Positions 35,410 through 46,200 of a stretch of DNA of 64,000 nt are shown here, in pieces. Below the pieces are notes generated by a model. The model did not search any database, was not told the DNA's origin, and was given only the letters and a program-made list of their open reading frames with translations. Source of the stretch: Chromera velia (taxonomy: Eukaryota > Sar > Chromeraceae); assembly GCA_018398765.1 (NCBI GenBank), contig JAHBMJ010002118.1, forward strand, positions 15,001-79,000, written 5' to 3'. A program made the position numbers and the translations under genes. How positions within the stretch are numbered: the first letter of the stretch is position 1; each line of letters opens with the position of its first letter.

Positions 35410-35826
35410 TCATCCCGTGTTGGGGCACCATTTCCATGCGCAAGGTCTTGTGATTTCTGATTTGCCTCTGCAGCCGCGCTCTGGTTTCTCGCAGGCACGT
35501 GTTCTCTTTTTAGTTCCACCGGGGGACCCTGGTCCTCCACAGGTAGCACTACAGCTAGTCCAGGCACTCCAAGGAGACCATCCACCCCATTTACCGTTCT
35601 CGAGGAGGTCCACGTCTGCCGTATCCTCCGCGTCCCTTCCCGTCTCCAGGTTACTCACCGCCATTCCCGCAAGTACAGTTTCATTGTTGAGACCTTTTCC
35701 CTCTCTCTGTATGTGAATATCTGGCGTGCTTACCACCAGACCTTCAACCTCTCCTGCTCTCTTCAGCGCAACAGAGACACCCAGGAGTGCAAAGACGCAC
35801 AGGATCAAGGATACCAGTCCTTGCAT
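35410..35826 (-). CDS. Small secreted or membrane-anchored thrombospondin type 1 repeat protein
   Basis: 138 codons. Start ATG at 35826 opens QGLVSLILCVFALLGVSVAL, a signal peptide or signal anchor. A Ser/Asp/Glu-rich spacer with one NNET glycosylation site follows, then a single C-terminal TSP1 domain: WGGWSPWSAWTSCSATCGG, KKRTRACEKPERGCRG, RPCAWKWCP. The WxxWxxW motif, CSxTCG and six Cys are all present. TSP1 domains bind glycosaminoglycans or proteins at the cell surface; alveolates use them widely for adhesion. I chose this start because frames further upstream are not shared with the left copy. Downstream on its strand lies a GA-rich tract. No intron is needed, though a 5' exon cannot be excluded. 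Confidence 0.75.
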   Translation of the reverse strand: MQGLVSLILCVFALLGVSVALKRAGEVEGLVVSTPDIHIQREGKGLNNETVLAGMAVSNLETGRDAEDTADVDLLENGKWGGWSPWSAWTSCSATCGGPGSPGGTKKRTRACEKPERGCRGKSEITRPCAWKWCPNTG

Positions 35827-35990
35827 ATAAACAACAGTGAGGTACGTATATTCTACTGGCACAGCAAGTAGTTTTCAGAGTTTCAGATAAGCACAATATT
35901 AAGACAAGTGGGTGTGCGTTGTACAAGAAAATGTTTGTGAACAAGAAAATAAAATCGACAGGGATTGAAGGCATGATCTCAGGTATTCTC

Positions 35991-36398
35991 AGGTATACCG
36001 CGTTCAGCTGAAATTTGCACAGCACACTTGATTCGGATTAATTTCAGACGAAAAAAAATGAGTTTTGAAATGTATGCTGGGGGCCCCCAACATGTTGGGG
36101 AAGGGGCCCCGGCACTCCACTTGCATGCCGGACGACTTTCCGGGGCCCGATTCGATTTGTTCGAAAATCAGATTCACATCTGACGAAATTCAGTCTGTCA
36201 GATCTGAATCTGAATTTCGAACAAATTAAATCGGGCCCCGGAAAGTCGTTGGGCGTGGAAGTGGAGTGCCGGGGCCCCTTCTCCAACATGTTGGGGGCCC
36301 CCAGCATGCATCTGAAAACTTTTTTTTTTTTCAAAAAAATAAATCCTGAATCGCATCCTGTGACGAAATTACAAAATTCAAGTGTATGCGGTATATCT
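35991..36398. mobile_element. 408-bp foldback (long inverted repeat) element
   Basis: Ends are inverted (AGGTATACCGC at 35991; GCGGTATATCT ending 36398). The arms pair along almost their whole length: for example GGGGGCCCCCAACATGTTGG on the left with CCAACATGTTGGGGGCCCCC on the right. The turn is near 36190 (AGATTCACATCTGAC / GTCAGATCTGAATCT). The left duplication copy lacks it, so it is an insertion. It has no ORF; a non-autonomous MITE is the likely nature. Confidence 0.7.
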
Positions 36399-36430
36399 GA
36401 CAGCAGAAACAGACTCGATCCGAGTCGAAT

Positions 36431-37880
36431 CTCTATTAATTGATCGATCGATCGATCGATCGGTCTCAATTCGGTCTCGTATACCGGGTCCCCAGCTGCA
36501 TATGGCCGCGTTTGTAAACCTTGCGGCCCCAAAAAATCTGTTAACACGGACGCGCGGCCCCGGAATTTCTTCCGCGGCCGCGGCGCGCACGGCAAAGCGC
36601 AACGCCACATGCGGCCACATACATTGCAGTCTAACAGATATAATCACAACCCCATGCAGAAACTAGTCTTCCTATATGGCCTCAATTTCAGCTTCTATTA
36701 GCTTTCTGATCAATTATATTTTATTGTAATTCAAAAGTCATAAATGTTCATCTTCTTTTTAAAAAATATAAAAAAAAATTAATCTTTTTAAGTATAGAAT
36801 AATTAATAATAATAGTTGAAGTATAGGGTACCAGCCTGCTGCGTATCTATGCTTACTTCTGGACCCGGCAGGCCGAGCGTGGAGGCTGTGCCACGCGGTG
36901 CCGAAGCACCGTGCTGGCCGGGATAGGATTGCCGCACGCGCATTCGATTTTGTACGATTTGTGCCGTGCACATTCAGTTCTAGCCAGTTCAGATCGTTTC
37001 ACTTCATGCAGCACTAGCTGATTGAATGCCTTTCGGCTATTCGTTCTACTCTGCCTTGACAGACAGACTATTTCATGAAGTAGTTCCACCATCATGGAGA
37101 TCTAGCTCTGCATTCCATTGGAACATCATTTGGTCATTCTCTTTTATAATATGAAGTTATATCAAGTTAACCTTTCTTAGGTTAGTTATACGCTATTAAT
37201 GCTTATTATACACTCTGTAAACCTCACCATATTCTGAATGAATGAAATTCAATGAATGAATGAATGAATGAATGAATGAATGAATGAATGGGTTGACTAA
37301 GCCGGCGGAGCCTAGCTCCTGGCAGTCCATGCATGCAAGTCCGAGTCTTGTTGATTTTTCACTTTCAGACAACTCAAAAACCACACTGTTTTTCTCTAAA
37401 TTAAAGAAAAATTTCATTGTAAACCATGTGGAGTCTTAGTTACTATAGTGGAGATCGTTTTTCACTTTCATATATTTTCATATGTATTATCTTTCTCAGT
37501 CTTTTTCTAAATTAAAAAAAAAAAAAATCGATCATTTTAAATAATGTGGAGTAATATAGAGTAATGTGGAACTTTTAAGTCACCACTTCAATTTTATTAT
37601 GAAGTACCATTATAATTAAGTCAAAATGTTCTTTGTAGCATTTCACAATTAGGATACATATACAATTCTAGATACAATTACTACTATAAATTATATAAGT
37701 ACTAGTTTGATATAATGAGTAGTTGTACATAGTCTATTAGTCTTACATAACTGTAGGTTACGTTTGAAGGCTTAGATTCCAGCTTTACATACAAAAAAAG
37801 GCTTAATAGTTTCAATGCCTAAGTTGTAGATTGAGTATCAGTATAATAGGGTGGCCGCTAGGGTGGCCGGGTAAAAAAAT
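36431..37880. other. Intergenic with (GATC)n and (AATG)n tracts, no gene
   Basis: Short (GATC)n at about 36441-36463 and (AATG)n at about 37237-37290. 36520-36610 is GC-rich (CGCGGCCCCGG...GCGGCCGCGGCGCGC). The remainder is AT-rich and without coding signal. Confidence 0.4.
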
Positions 37881-38044
37881 TCGTGATGCGATTGCGAATT
37901 TGCAATCTTGATTACGGTCCGATGTCGGCTAGGATGTCGGTCAGATCCGTGACACGAACCGTCACGGGGAAACATGAAGGGGATCTAAGCCACTGGAACA
38001 ATCCACTGGGAGCATTCCAAGTCTTGTTGGAGTTAGTGAGATCA

Positions 38045-38455
38045 TCAAGAGCATGCACACAAAACATAGTAGTGCGAGGCTGGCTGACCAAATATTGTCC
38101 CAATGTCCTGTATGTCACTGCTGCAAACGGCGGCATTCGGTGTTGTGCTGCAGCAGGCAAGGCTACAACTAGAAGTGACTGTACGAAAGAACGGAAATAT
38201 GCCACCGTTGCTTGCTCCAGAAGTGACTCCACAAACACCGCTGAGTCCAGCTGGGGTGCTGCAAGCTGTGTTCGTGTTTGCATTTGTGTAAGCAGCAGTC
38301 ATGATGGCGTTCCCTGACCCACCCCACGTACTATGTCTGGCAACACCGTCACAAGAGAGGCCGATGTTGCCACACGCTGTGGTGCAGTCGTTGCCAGCTC
38401 CCTGGGCCCACACCCAAGTGACTGCAATACAGAATACGGAAGTGTTTACTTTCAT
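38045..38455 (-). CDS. Cys-rich putative secreted protein or exon
   Basis: From an ATG at about 38455 the frame reads MKVNTSVFCIAVTWVWAQGA, then NDCTTACGNIGLSCDG, spaced Cys (TACSTPAG, GVCGVTSG, SSCSLACCSTTP, AAVCSSD) and a terminal YYVLCACS before TGA at 38045. The W...G...DC..C......C pattern with a closing LC-x-C resembles a repeated Cys-rich module in protist secreted proteins; I cannot name the family. The signal peptide is weak, and a splice-acceptor-like GTATTGCAG lies at the domain start, so this may be a terminal exon. Confidence 0.4.
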   Translation of the reverse strand: MKVNTSVFCIAVTWVWAQGAGNDCTTACGNIGLSCDGVARHSTWGGSGNAIMTAAYTNANTNTACSTPAGLSGVCGVTSGASNGGIFPFFRTVTSSCSLACCSTTPNAAVCSSDIQDIGTIFGQPASHYYVLCACS

Positions 38456-38716
38456 ACAGAAAATAAATGCATGGGCCCACACCCAGGTGACTGCAACACA
38501 CGGAAGGAAGTGATAGAAAGATTGTCCAGGCTACTCAAGAAAAAAGGTACATGGAGACAACAGGCGATCGAGACGCACCGCAGGCATTGTAGTGCGATGC
38601 TCTCGCATCAAAGAGTCATTGGTGTGAAGCTTCAGCCAAACACGCAAACGGCAGAGAAAGGCATGGTTACAGACTGACTGCCACTAACATATCTAGCTGC
38701 AACAACTGCAAAGCAT

Positions 38717-40363
38717 TCATGTATGCAGTGACAGACAGGCAGGCAGACAGGCAGGCAGACAGGCAGGCAGACAGGCAGACAGGCAGACAGGCAGACAGTC
38801 AAATAGACAGACAGACAGACCTCCATTTCCGTCCGCAGCGCACGAAAGTGCTGTCGTGGTTGTCATGGTCGCTGTTGTTGTGGTTGTGGTTGTCGTCTGT
38901 GCTATTTCGCCGCTTGCATCGTTCGACTCTGAAAATTTGAAAAGCCTCTCTTGACTCCCCTGCCGAATTTCTGTCAGATAAATTGCTTCAAGCAGTAGGC
39001 ATGCCTGGACAAACACGTCTCTTGCAAGGGCAGTCAAACGATTGTAGTTTTGCCCCCCCCCAGGTAACAGCTGCTCCTCTCCAGTGAGGTCTAAAAGGGA
39101 CCAAAGTCCACTCTGAGAATCCTCCGAAGTGTTCACAGCCACAGACATCCACGCACTTCCTGCAGCTGCCATGCGTCTCTTGAGCGCGCTCTCCGTGGGA
39201 ATCTTTTCTGTGCAAGCTGCATCTGGAAGGCTGGTAGAGCAATGACTTCGAACAGCATCGTAGGCTTCGATTCTTCTTCTCTGTGCACTGCCAGCCCTTG
39301 CCACTGAGGCACCTGCCGACTCGGAGTGCTGCACTGTGATTTCGTGAACCTCTACGCCGCTGGCCTCCAGAAAGGCCTTGATTGCTGTGGAAGTGGGCGC
39401 TAACAAATTGCCGTCAGAGGGTCGTCGCAGTCTCTTTCTTTGTGCTGTCACAGAGGATGCCCTGGCCTCTGTCTCGGAGATGCAGGGTCCAAAGCAGAGG
39501 AGGTACCTGCAGAAAGGAGGACAGAGTAAACAGACACACAACGCAGGAATAAAGGGGGTGCACGAACGTCAAAAGTACGCCTCCACGCATAGCATTCCTA
39601 AGCACCCGATAACCCGCACAAGAACAGAGGATGAAGATCTAGGATTGGAATTTATTTGGCCAGCGTGCCACTGACAGACAACTATCTGTATCATCTATAC
39701 ATCTTCACTCAGTCTGCGGCACATGCAGTCACACAGTCCACATCTGTAAGGGTACTGAGGATGGAGATGCACATTTCTTCGGCAAATGGAAAGCTGGGCA
39801 GAGACAGAGACAGACGCAGAAAAGAGCAAAAGGGGAGAGACAAACTGGGTGAAAAAGTAGGCAAGTGTGTTTGTGCGGGCGCGCGCGCGTGCGTGTGTGA
39901 GTGAGACAGAACGATCAAAAGCACGCAAAGAGAGAGAAAGTTATAGGACAGACAGACACAGGGACAAAGGGAGAGGCCAACTCAACCCGCGCGACTACGA
40001 GTCTAGAGACTCCTCACATCTTCACTTGGGCGCTGGCTGCCTTGTCTGCGACTTCAGATTCGGGCCCTTCCAGGAACCTCTCGCCGTCAGTTGAAGTCAG
40101 GGAAGAGAAATCAAAGTCCTCCAGGCCCTCCTCACTGACAGAGTCCAATAACCTTCTTTGAGAGGTCGTGCGAACCATAACGAGGGCAGTTGTATTACTG
40201 AAGGCTTCTGTTGATCGAAACAAAAAGTACCTGAAAACCACATGCAACCAGGAATGGTTTTCTCTTATTGCGTTTTCGATGGTTTGAGTTTTTGCGACAT
40301 TCTTGCTTGTAGAAAGATCATGGAAAAGCAAAGTACGAGGAAAAGAGAGAGAAGGGGGGGAGG

Positions 40364-40401
<38 letters not shown>

Positions 40402-41033
40402 GGGGAGGGGGAAGAAGCCTGGAGGTGGGAGATATATATATCATCATGATAAATCAGATAAAAAAGAAAACAAGTGTTGAGGAAGCAAAAACTGACACGC
40501 AGACAGGCAAACAATCAGACGGACAGGCAGAAAGAGGCAATGAGAGAAAGAGGGAAGGCGGGAGAGTTGGCAGGAGGCTGACCACAACAGAGATCCCACC
40601 AGAGCTCCAATTGCGAGGCATGTGAGAACAACGATTAGAATCCAGACCCATTGGCGACAACCGCAGCAGATTGCTAAGCAGCAACACCTCTCTTCCACTT
40701 CTTTCTCTTCCTTTTCCTTCTCCTCCTCTGAAGCATTCATCTCGTCGTTACTCTTTGGGACCTCCACTTCGTTTCCTTCAGCAGGAATGATTCTATCACC
40801 ACATGCGAAGAGAGGTTTGGAAGAGCTGACTGCTTCTATTGGAAGAGCAAGAGGGGCGGTGTCCGAGTCAGACTCGACCCTCTTGGACTCATGATTTGAG
40901 GCGTCGCTGAGGTGGTCAGGGAGTCTTGCAGGGGTGCGAGGAGGAGGGGGGGGAATCAAGAAGACGTCGTGTGTTCTGTCGGGTTGCTTGGACCTCCTGG
41001 GGGTTGCTGCTGGAAGGGGGGGTGTTGGAGGCG
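38717..41033 (-). CDS. Single-pass membrane protein, at least three exons
   Basis: Exon A (41033-40583): Pro-rich start, acidic region (NASEEEKEKEEKEVEE), a Cys cluster (RCCCLAICCGC) and a membrane helix WVWILIVVLTCLAIGALVGS. Exon B (40230-40018, 71 codons): YFLFRSTEAFSNTTALVMV ... EVADKAASAQVKM. Exon C (from 39506): YLLCFGPCISETEARAS ... LLEAIYLTEIRQG. The splice sites TG|GTCAGCC and AT|GTGAGG, both phase 2, join the three in one frame. The CCC next to the helix suggests palmitoylation. Exon C ends in Thr repeats and then reads through a tetranucleotide tract to a stop at 38717, so the true C-terminus is unsure. The first exon was not found. Family unknown. Confidence 0.55.
38729..38822. repeat. 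CAGG/CAGA tetranucleotide tract
   Basis: Tandem GGCAGACAGGCA-type units, then ACAGACAGAC. It lies at or just past the 3' end of the minus-strand membrane protein gene. Confidence 0.95.
40345..40415. repeat. (GA)n / poly-G purine tract
   Basis: GAGAGA run and G-rich blocks inside the intron between exons A and B of the minus-strand membrane protein gene. Confidence 0.9.
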
Positions 41034-41487
41034 CTGCAGATGTGTGCAGAGATGGATCGCATACAGAAGATCAGAGGTGCATGCGTACCTGTGTGAGTGT
41101 ACATGCATGCATGCAGAAACGGCAGCTCAGCAGACATATGCATGTGCGTGCGTGCTGAAGTTGCCTTTGGTCATGAAGCATGAGGTTGCAAGCACCTTTC
41201 TAGAGGAATGCAACAAATACAATCGCCCTTTATAAAGAAGGATGATTCCACAAAAAATGAGGGGAACTGAAGGTTGTTTGTCTGTGCACATCTGGTCGTA
41301 CAAACGCGCCCTGAGTGTCGAGGGAAAGGATGGATGGATGGATTTGCAAAAGGTACGAACGGCGGGAGGCGGAGAGCGTGACAAGAGAAACAGGAATTAG
41401 CGGAGGCGGAAAGACATCAACCGGGGAAAGGAGGAATGGATCAGGGAGGGAAGGAAGAAGGGAAGAGAGGAACACAGGGAAAACAAG

Positions 41488-41490
<3 letters not shown>

Positions 41491-41522
<32 letters not shown>

Positions 41523-41691
41523 NNNNNNNNNNNNNNNNNNNNNNNNNNNNNNNNNNNNNNNNNNNNNNNNNNNNNNNNNNNNNNNNNNNNNNNNNNNNNN
41601 NNNNNNNNNNNNNNNNNNNNNNNNNNNNNNNNNNNNNNNNNNNNNNNNNNNNNNNNNNNNNNNNNNNNNNNNNNNNNNNNNNNNNNNNNNN

Positions 41692-41782
<91 letters not shown>

Positions 41783-41796
41783 GTGAGTGAGTGTGA

Positions 41797-41835
<39 letters not shown>

Positions 41836-41852
41836 AAAGAGAGAGAGAGAGA
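41491..41852. repeat. (CT)n - assembly gap - (GT)n - (GA)n microsatellite
   Basis: CT run to 41522, 169 N at 41523-41691, then long GT and GA runs to about 41852. The gap is most likely an unresolved microsatellite; its true length is unknown. Confidence 0.95.
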
Positions 41853-43113
41853 GAGTGAAGGTGGTGTCAAAAGTGTGCGCCAGTCGATGCAACGGCTGAC
41901 AGCAGAGTTGTATGCGCCAGTCTCACGAAGTGCAACACAGCTAGCGTGTGATCAATCGCACGCGAAACGATCATCAAAACTCTTGTGTACACACTAATAT
42001 ATTAAAGCCTTGGTGCCTGACCCGTCCACTTTTTGCTTTCTGCCGGCAAGGTTTGACCAGGGAGCGGTGGTAAGTGAGCAAGGACTGCACCAAAGGAAGC
42101 AAAGGACGCAGAGGCAGGCAGAAGATGCTAATGGACATGTTTTCGCGCACATACCAATATGTGGCTTCTGTGGAAGGGAAGAGACTCGCCAGGCATGCTG
42201 GATGCCCTACTTACACTCCAAGGGGTCTTCTTTTTCAGCCGCCCTGCTTTTGGGAGGAATCGGGGCCATAGTTTCTCGGGTTGGAGCAAGAAGGCAAGCA
42301 GCGACGTAGATGTGGGGAGGAGACACAGCTAGTCTGAGGAATCAATCACCCAAGTCGGAAGGTCAAAAATTTAGTTTTGAAGTTAGCCTCCGCAGCGACG
42401 CTTCTCCCTCTCGTACGATTATCGCTCATGAGTTCTTTGAAAGTGTAGATGGAGATCCTGGAAGAAGCAATCAAAGAGCTCTTTAGGTCCATCAGCTCAA
42501 TTCCGTGCGTAATCAAAGTCCCAGAAGTATATGCATGCGTATCTTCCTCAGACCAAAGCGAAGCACGACCATTTTTCGGTATATATTTACATGTGGCGTA
42601 AGACAGCCGGTTGTCTTTTCCTTTTGAGCAGCTTGCAATGTGCCCCCAGATCTGAAACAGTTCGCATCTCGGTTCTGAAGTTCGAAGACAAAGGAGGCAT
42701 ACAATGCCATACATAGAGCCCGATATAGCAACTTAATTGACTTGCAAGAAGTTGCCAAAAACATAAAAGGTCAGACAAAACAGCAATCGCGCATGCATGA
42801 ACAGCAATCGCGCATGCATGCACGCGCGCGGTCCGCGCGGCGCCGGCGCGATTGCAAGGGGTGCATGGATGACCTATATATAGCTAGCTGATGCATGCAT
42901 GGTGACCTCAGTGGCATTCAGTGGCACATGTGCAGCCATCCTAGCTGGCACAGCCATCCTGGCACATGTAGCCATCCTGGCACAGCCGCTCAGTCTGCTA
43001 TCTGAATCTGTCGATGTAGCTAGCTGTGAGATTGACTGCTTCTTTGCCAAGCACACATCATGACACAATTCTGATATGGATCAGGTAAATCCCCAAAAGG
43101 TTGTCCCTCGAAT
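41853..43113. other. Intergenic; no gene recognised
   Basis: A plus-strand frame at 42010-42309 (CGFCGREETRQACW in the middle) and a minus-strand frame at 42346-42714 are open but unrecognised. 42780-42850 has a duplicated GCAATCGCGCATGCATG and a very GC-rich GCGCGCGGTCCGCGCGGCGC. 42900-42975 has three short CAGCCATCCTGGCACA-like repeats. Confidence 0.35.
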
Positions 43114-43214
43114 GTGAGGTCTTTGAGGTTTCCTCAGATTCCCTGCCGGATGGCTCCTACACTTTCTGAGGACAACACAGAGCAACAGATTTCACCGCAT
43201 CCAACCATCCATCA
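43114..43214 (+). promoter_or_regulatory. 5' UTR / promoter-proximal region of the Sfi1-like gene
   Basis: Directly upstream of the ATG at 43215. It is conserved in the displaced fragment at 32816-32963, which marks it as a unit. No TATA-like or Inr motif can be assigned with confidence. Confidence 0.35.
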
Positions 43215-46200
43215 ATGTCCTCCAGAAAGATGCCCACAACTCAGGGCACGCCAGACCTCAAAGGATGTCTGGTCAAGAAGTCTTTGTCCCTCTCTCGAAA
43301 CAGACCCTCTTCCTCAGGGAACCGGGGGGCAGGCGGAGGGCAACCTTCGTCTTCAAAGGCAAAGCCTAATGCCGTCTCCTTCGCGCTTCCACCCTCGGAA
43401 GTTCTTCTGCGGCAATGTGTGGCTGGGTGGCGGCGCGCTGTCAAATTGAGAAAGGTCAGTGTGCCTACTGCTTTATCCACAAGACGATCAGCGTGAACCC
43501 TCCTGTGAACCTCATTCGCATGCTCTCTCCTGCTTGTGTTTGCAGTTCAAACGAAATGCTGAGAAAGCCCGCAGACTCCGGCTGAGTTTTTTCAGGCGCC
43601 AGCGAGCTCTCCTCCAGTGGTCTCTAGTTACCAGAGCCCTGAGGGAGGGGAGGAGGGCCAACGAGGTGCTGGCGAGATGGAGGGCCCAAAAGGTTGAGCG
43701 ACGGGTTCTTGCTGCCTGGAGCGCGTACGTGGAGAGAAGACGCGTCAAGCAAGCACTTGGTCAGTTACTCTGCATAAGGATATGCCCAAGCGGGGGAAAC
43801 TGTCAGGACCCTGTGAGGACTTTCCATGACATTCCCTGGCGTTCTTCCTTCCCTCCAGCCACTCTCTGGGCTTCCTTCTTTAGCGGCTACGAGAGAAAAC
43901 AGTGCGTTCGTTTAGCGTCGTTCGTGTCTGTGCGTCTTTGTCTGCAGTATCTGATGTGGATGCTCTAAGGGTACGTCGGTTGGTGTTGAGGGGTCTCCGT
44001 GGTCTTGCCGTCTCCGTCTCTCTCTTCAGAGAACAGGGACAGAGGGCAGAGAAACTTCAGCAAAGACTCAGGGACAAAGTGAAACAGGTCAGACGAAACG
44101 CTTCTTTCAGGTAATTCGTTTGCGTGCTCCACTCTGCCCATCCATCTTCACCTTTCTGTTGCTGCTTCCTCAGGACTTCCGGTCGAGACAATGCAGTCAC
44201 CTCACCTTCCCTGTGTTTACTTCTTTTTTCCCTTTCCCTTTCTTCTCCCCTCCGTGTGCCTCCAAGTTTCCCGTCTCCCTGATTGAGAGCTGTCTGCCGC
44301 CTGGAAGGAAATAGAATGGCAACATGCAATTACCAAGATTGCTCGCGGAAGTCTACAGAATGCGGCGAGGACCTTCTGGAGGACCCCTGAAGGTCGAGAC
44401 CCCCTTTCTTTATTTTGAGTCTAGGACACAACAAAACCTCCTTCGTTTCTTTTGAGTCTGGGACACACCGTCTTTTTTTGTCTTTTCTCTCTCTCCGGTC
44501 TCTTTCTGCCTTCTGCCTGCAGTCTGTCCTCTCCTCTTGGGGTTTCCTGACTGACCGGAAGAAGTTCCTCCGGGACCTTTTTGAACGGGGCAGGATGCGG
44601 GTGAATGAGAGGAGAGCAGAGAGAGCGATGCGCATGTGGGAAGAGGCTCGTGTGAGAGAAGCGCGGATGCAGGCGTTGGAGGGGTCAGTCAGCGTTGGGG
44701 AAGGGGAGTGTGGTTGTATGGTGCTTCTTCTTTTTCGTCTCTTCTGCTGGAGGAGGGGACATGGGGGATGGGAGTCAGTGTCGTGGGATGTTTGCAAATA
44801 CTTTTGGTGTTGGACGTCGCCCCATTCAGATTTGGAATCCAGCGCAAGAACAAAGAAAGAAAAGAATGTACAGGTCCTTTGAAAAGAAAGCGCACAGAAG
44901 CGATCTCTGTTTCTTGTCGTTCGTTCAGTGAAGGAAAGAGAAGAGAAGGAAGCCAAGGACAGAAGTTCACCCATCGCTTCATTGTGCTTGGTTCTTTCTT
45001 TCTTTTTGCCTGCAGGCTCACAATCGCAGCATCTGAGTCTTTGGAGGGATGGCGGAAGAGAAAGGCACTGGAAGCAATGAAGCGGGCTGTCGTTTGGGGG
45101 TGGAAGAGAAGAAGTGCTAACGAGGCGGCGGATAAGCTTCAAATGTGGGTATGGAGGGGAGGGGATGGAAGGGAAGGGAAGGAGAGAGGAATTGAGGTGC
45201 ATTAGATGTGTTGGGGCTGAATGAGGGCAAAGGGACCTGATATGTTGGTTGTCGAGTATGAATGTGATGGATGCATGCAGTAGAAATCGATGAGGCCACT
45301 AACGCTTGTCCTTGATTGAGAATATTCCGCATTTGCTTGTTTTTTTTTTTTGCTTTCGCTTCTCCCTGCTTCGATACCATTTTTTTCACATTGCTTCTTC
45401 GCTCTCCCACTCCCTTCTCTCTCCATGTCATCAATTATGCATTCCGCATGCATCCATGCAGCCGGTGGACTTCGCACAGGAGTGCAGAAGCGTTTCGTGA
45501 GTGGGCCCGGTGTGTGGGTGAGACCGCAGAAGAGAGGGCAAGGGAGGGTCGAAAGATGAGACTGAGACAGGGCTTCAGAAGGTTCACTCAACAAGTAGAT
45601 TTGCTGACGGTCAGTCAGCCTCAAACTGCATGGACCCAGCCAGGCCCTTCTCTCTCTTTGCTTGTCGATTCCCTTCCTCTCTGTGGCCGTTCGTGTCTTC
45701 TTCCGTTCCGTTGTGTTCTTATGAAAGACGTTTCACAGAAGGATAGATGAAGAAGAGATCAACAAAAGACAGGAGAAGCAATGTTAGAAACATTGAGGTA
45801 TGTGATGTGCACAGACAGACAGGGAATCGCATCGGGTTAACACCTTCGTCTTTCGTTGAAAGTGCCGTAGCTTCTCTTGTCTCGGCAGATTTCGATCCCT
45901 CCCGGCGCCTTCCATTCCCCCTTCTCCGATGAGATGAGCTGGGTGGTGGCACTGAAGATTCTCATCTTCTTAGGATGCAATGTAGTCTCTTACAACACAT
46001 TATGAAATGATATTACATCTCGTATGTTTCGTTTGATCGAATGAGACGAGAAGTGCAGGTCCAGAGCGAAAATAGAGAGGCACGGGCGGTGGATGCCTTG
46101 ACGGACAGGCGGAGAGACGGCAGGGAGACTCTCCTCTGTTCGTCGGCAGTGCGAGGCATGAGGAGCACTGTGCTTGCATTAACGAAGAGACTGAGTTCTC

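Larger units (their letters stand above)
34495..36430. repeat. Right copy of the segmental duplication, carrying an insertion
   Basis: Same order as 23970-25560. It differs by a 408-bp foldback insertion (35991-36398) and an expanded CT-rich block with GTCTGTCT units. Similarity ends soon after ACTCGATCCGAGTCG (about 36413-36427). Confidence 0.85.

Noticed and set aside
23970-36430. The two 1.5-kb duplicates as LTRs of one large element
   Set aside because: They carry their own gene, lack LTR-type ends and target duplication, and enclose unrelated debris rather than a pol region.
41230-41899. Long ORFs across the N run
   Set aside because: They read through 169 unknown bases and flanking dinucleotide repeats; no evidence of coding.
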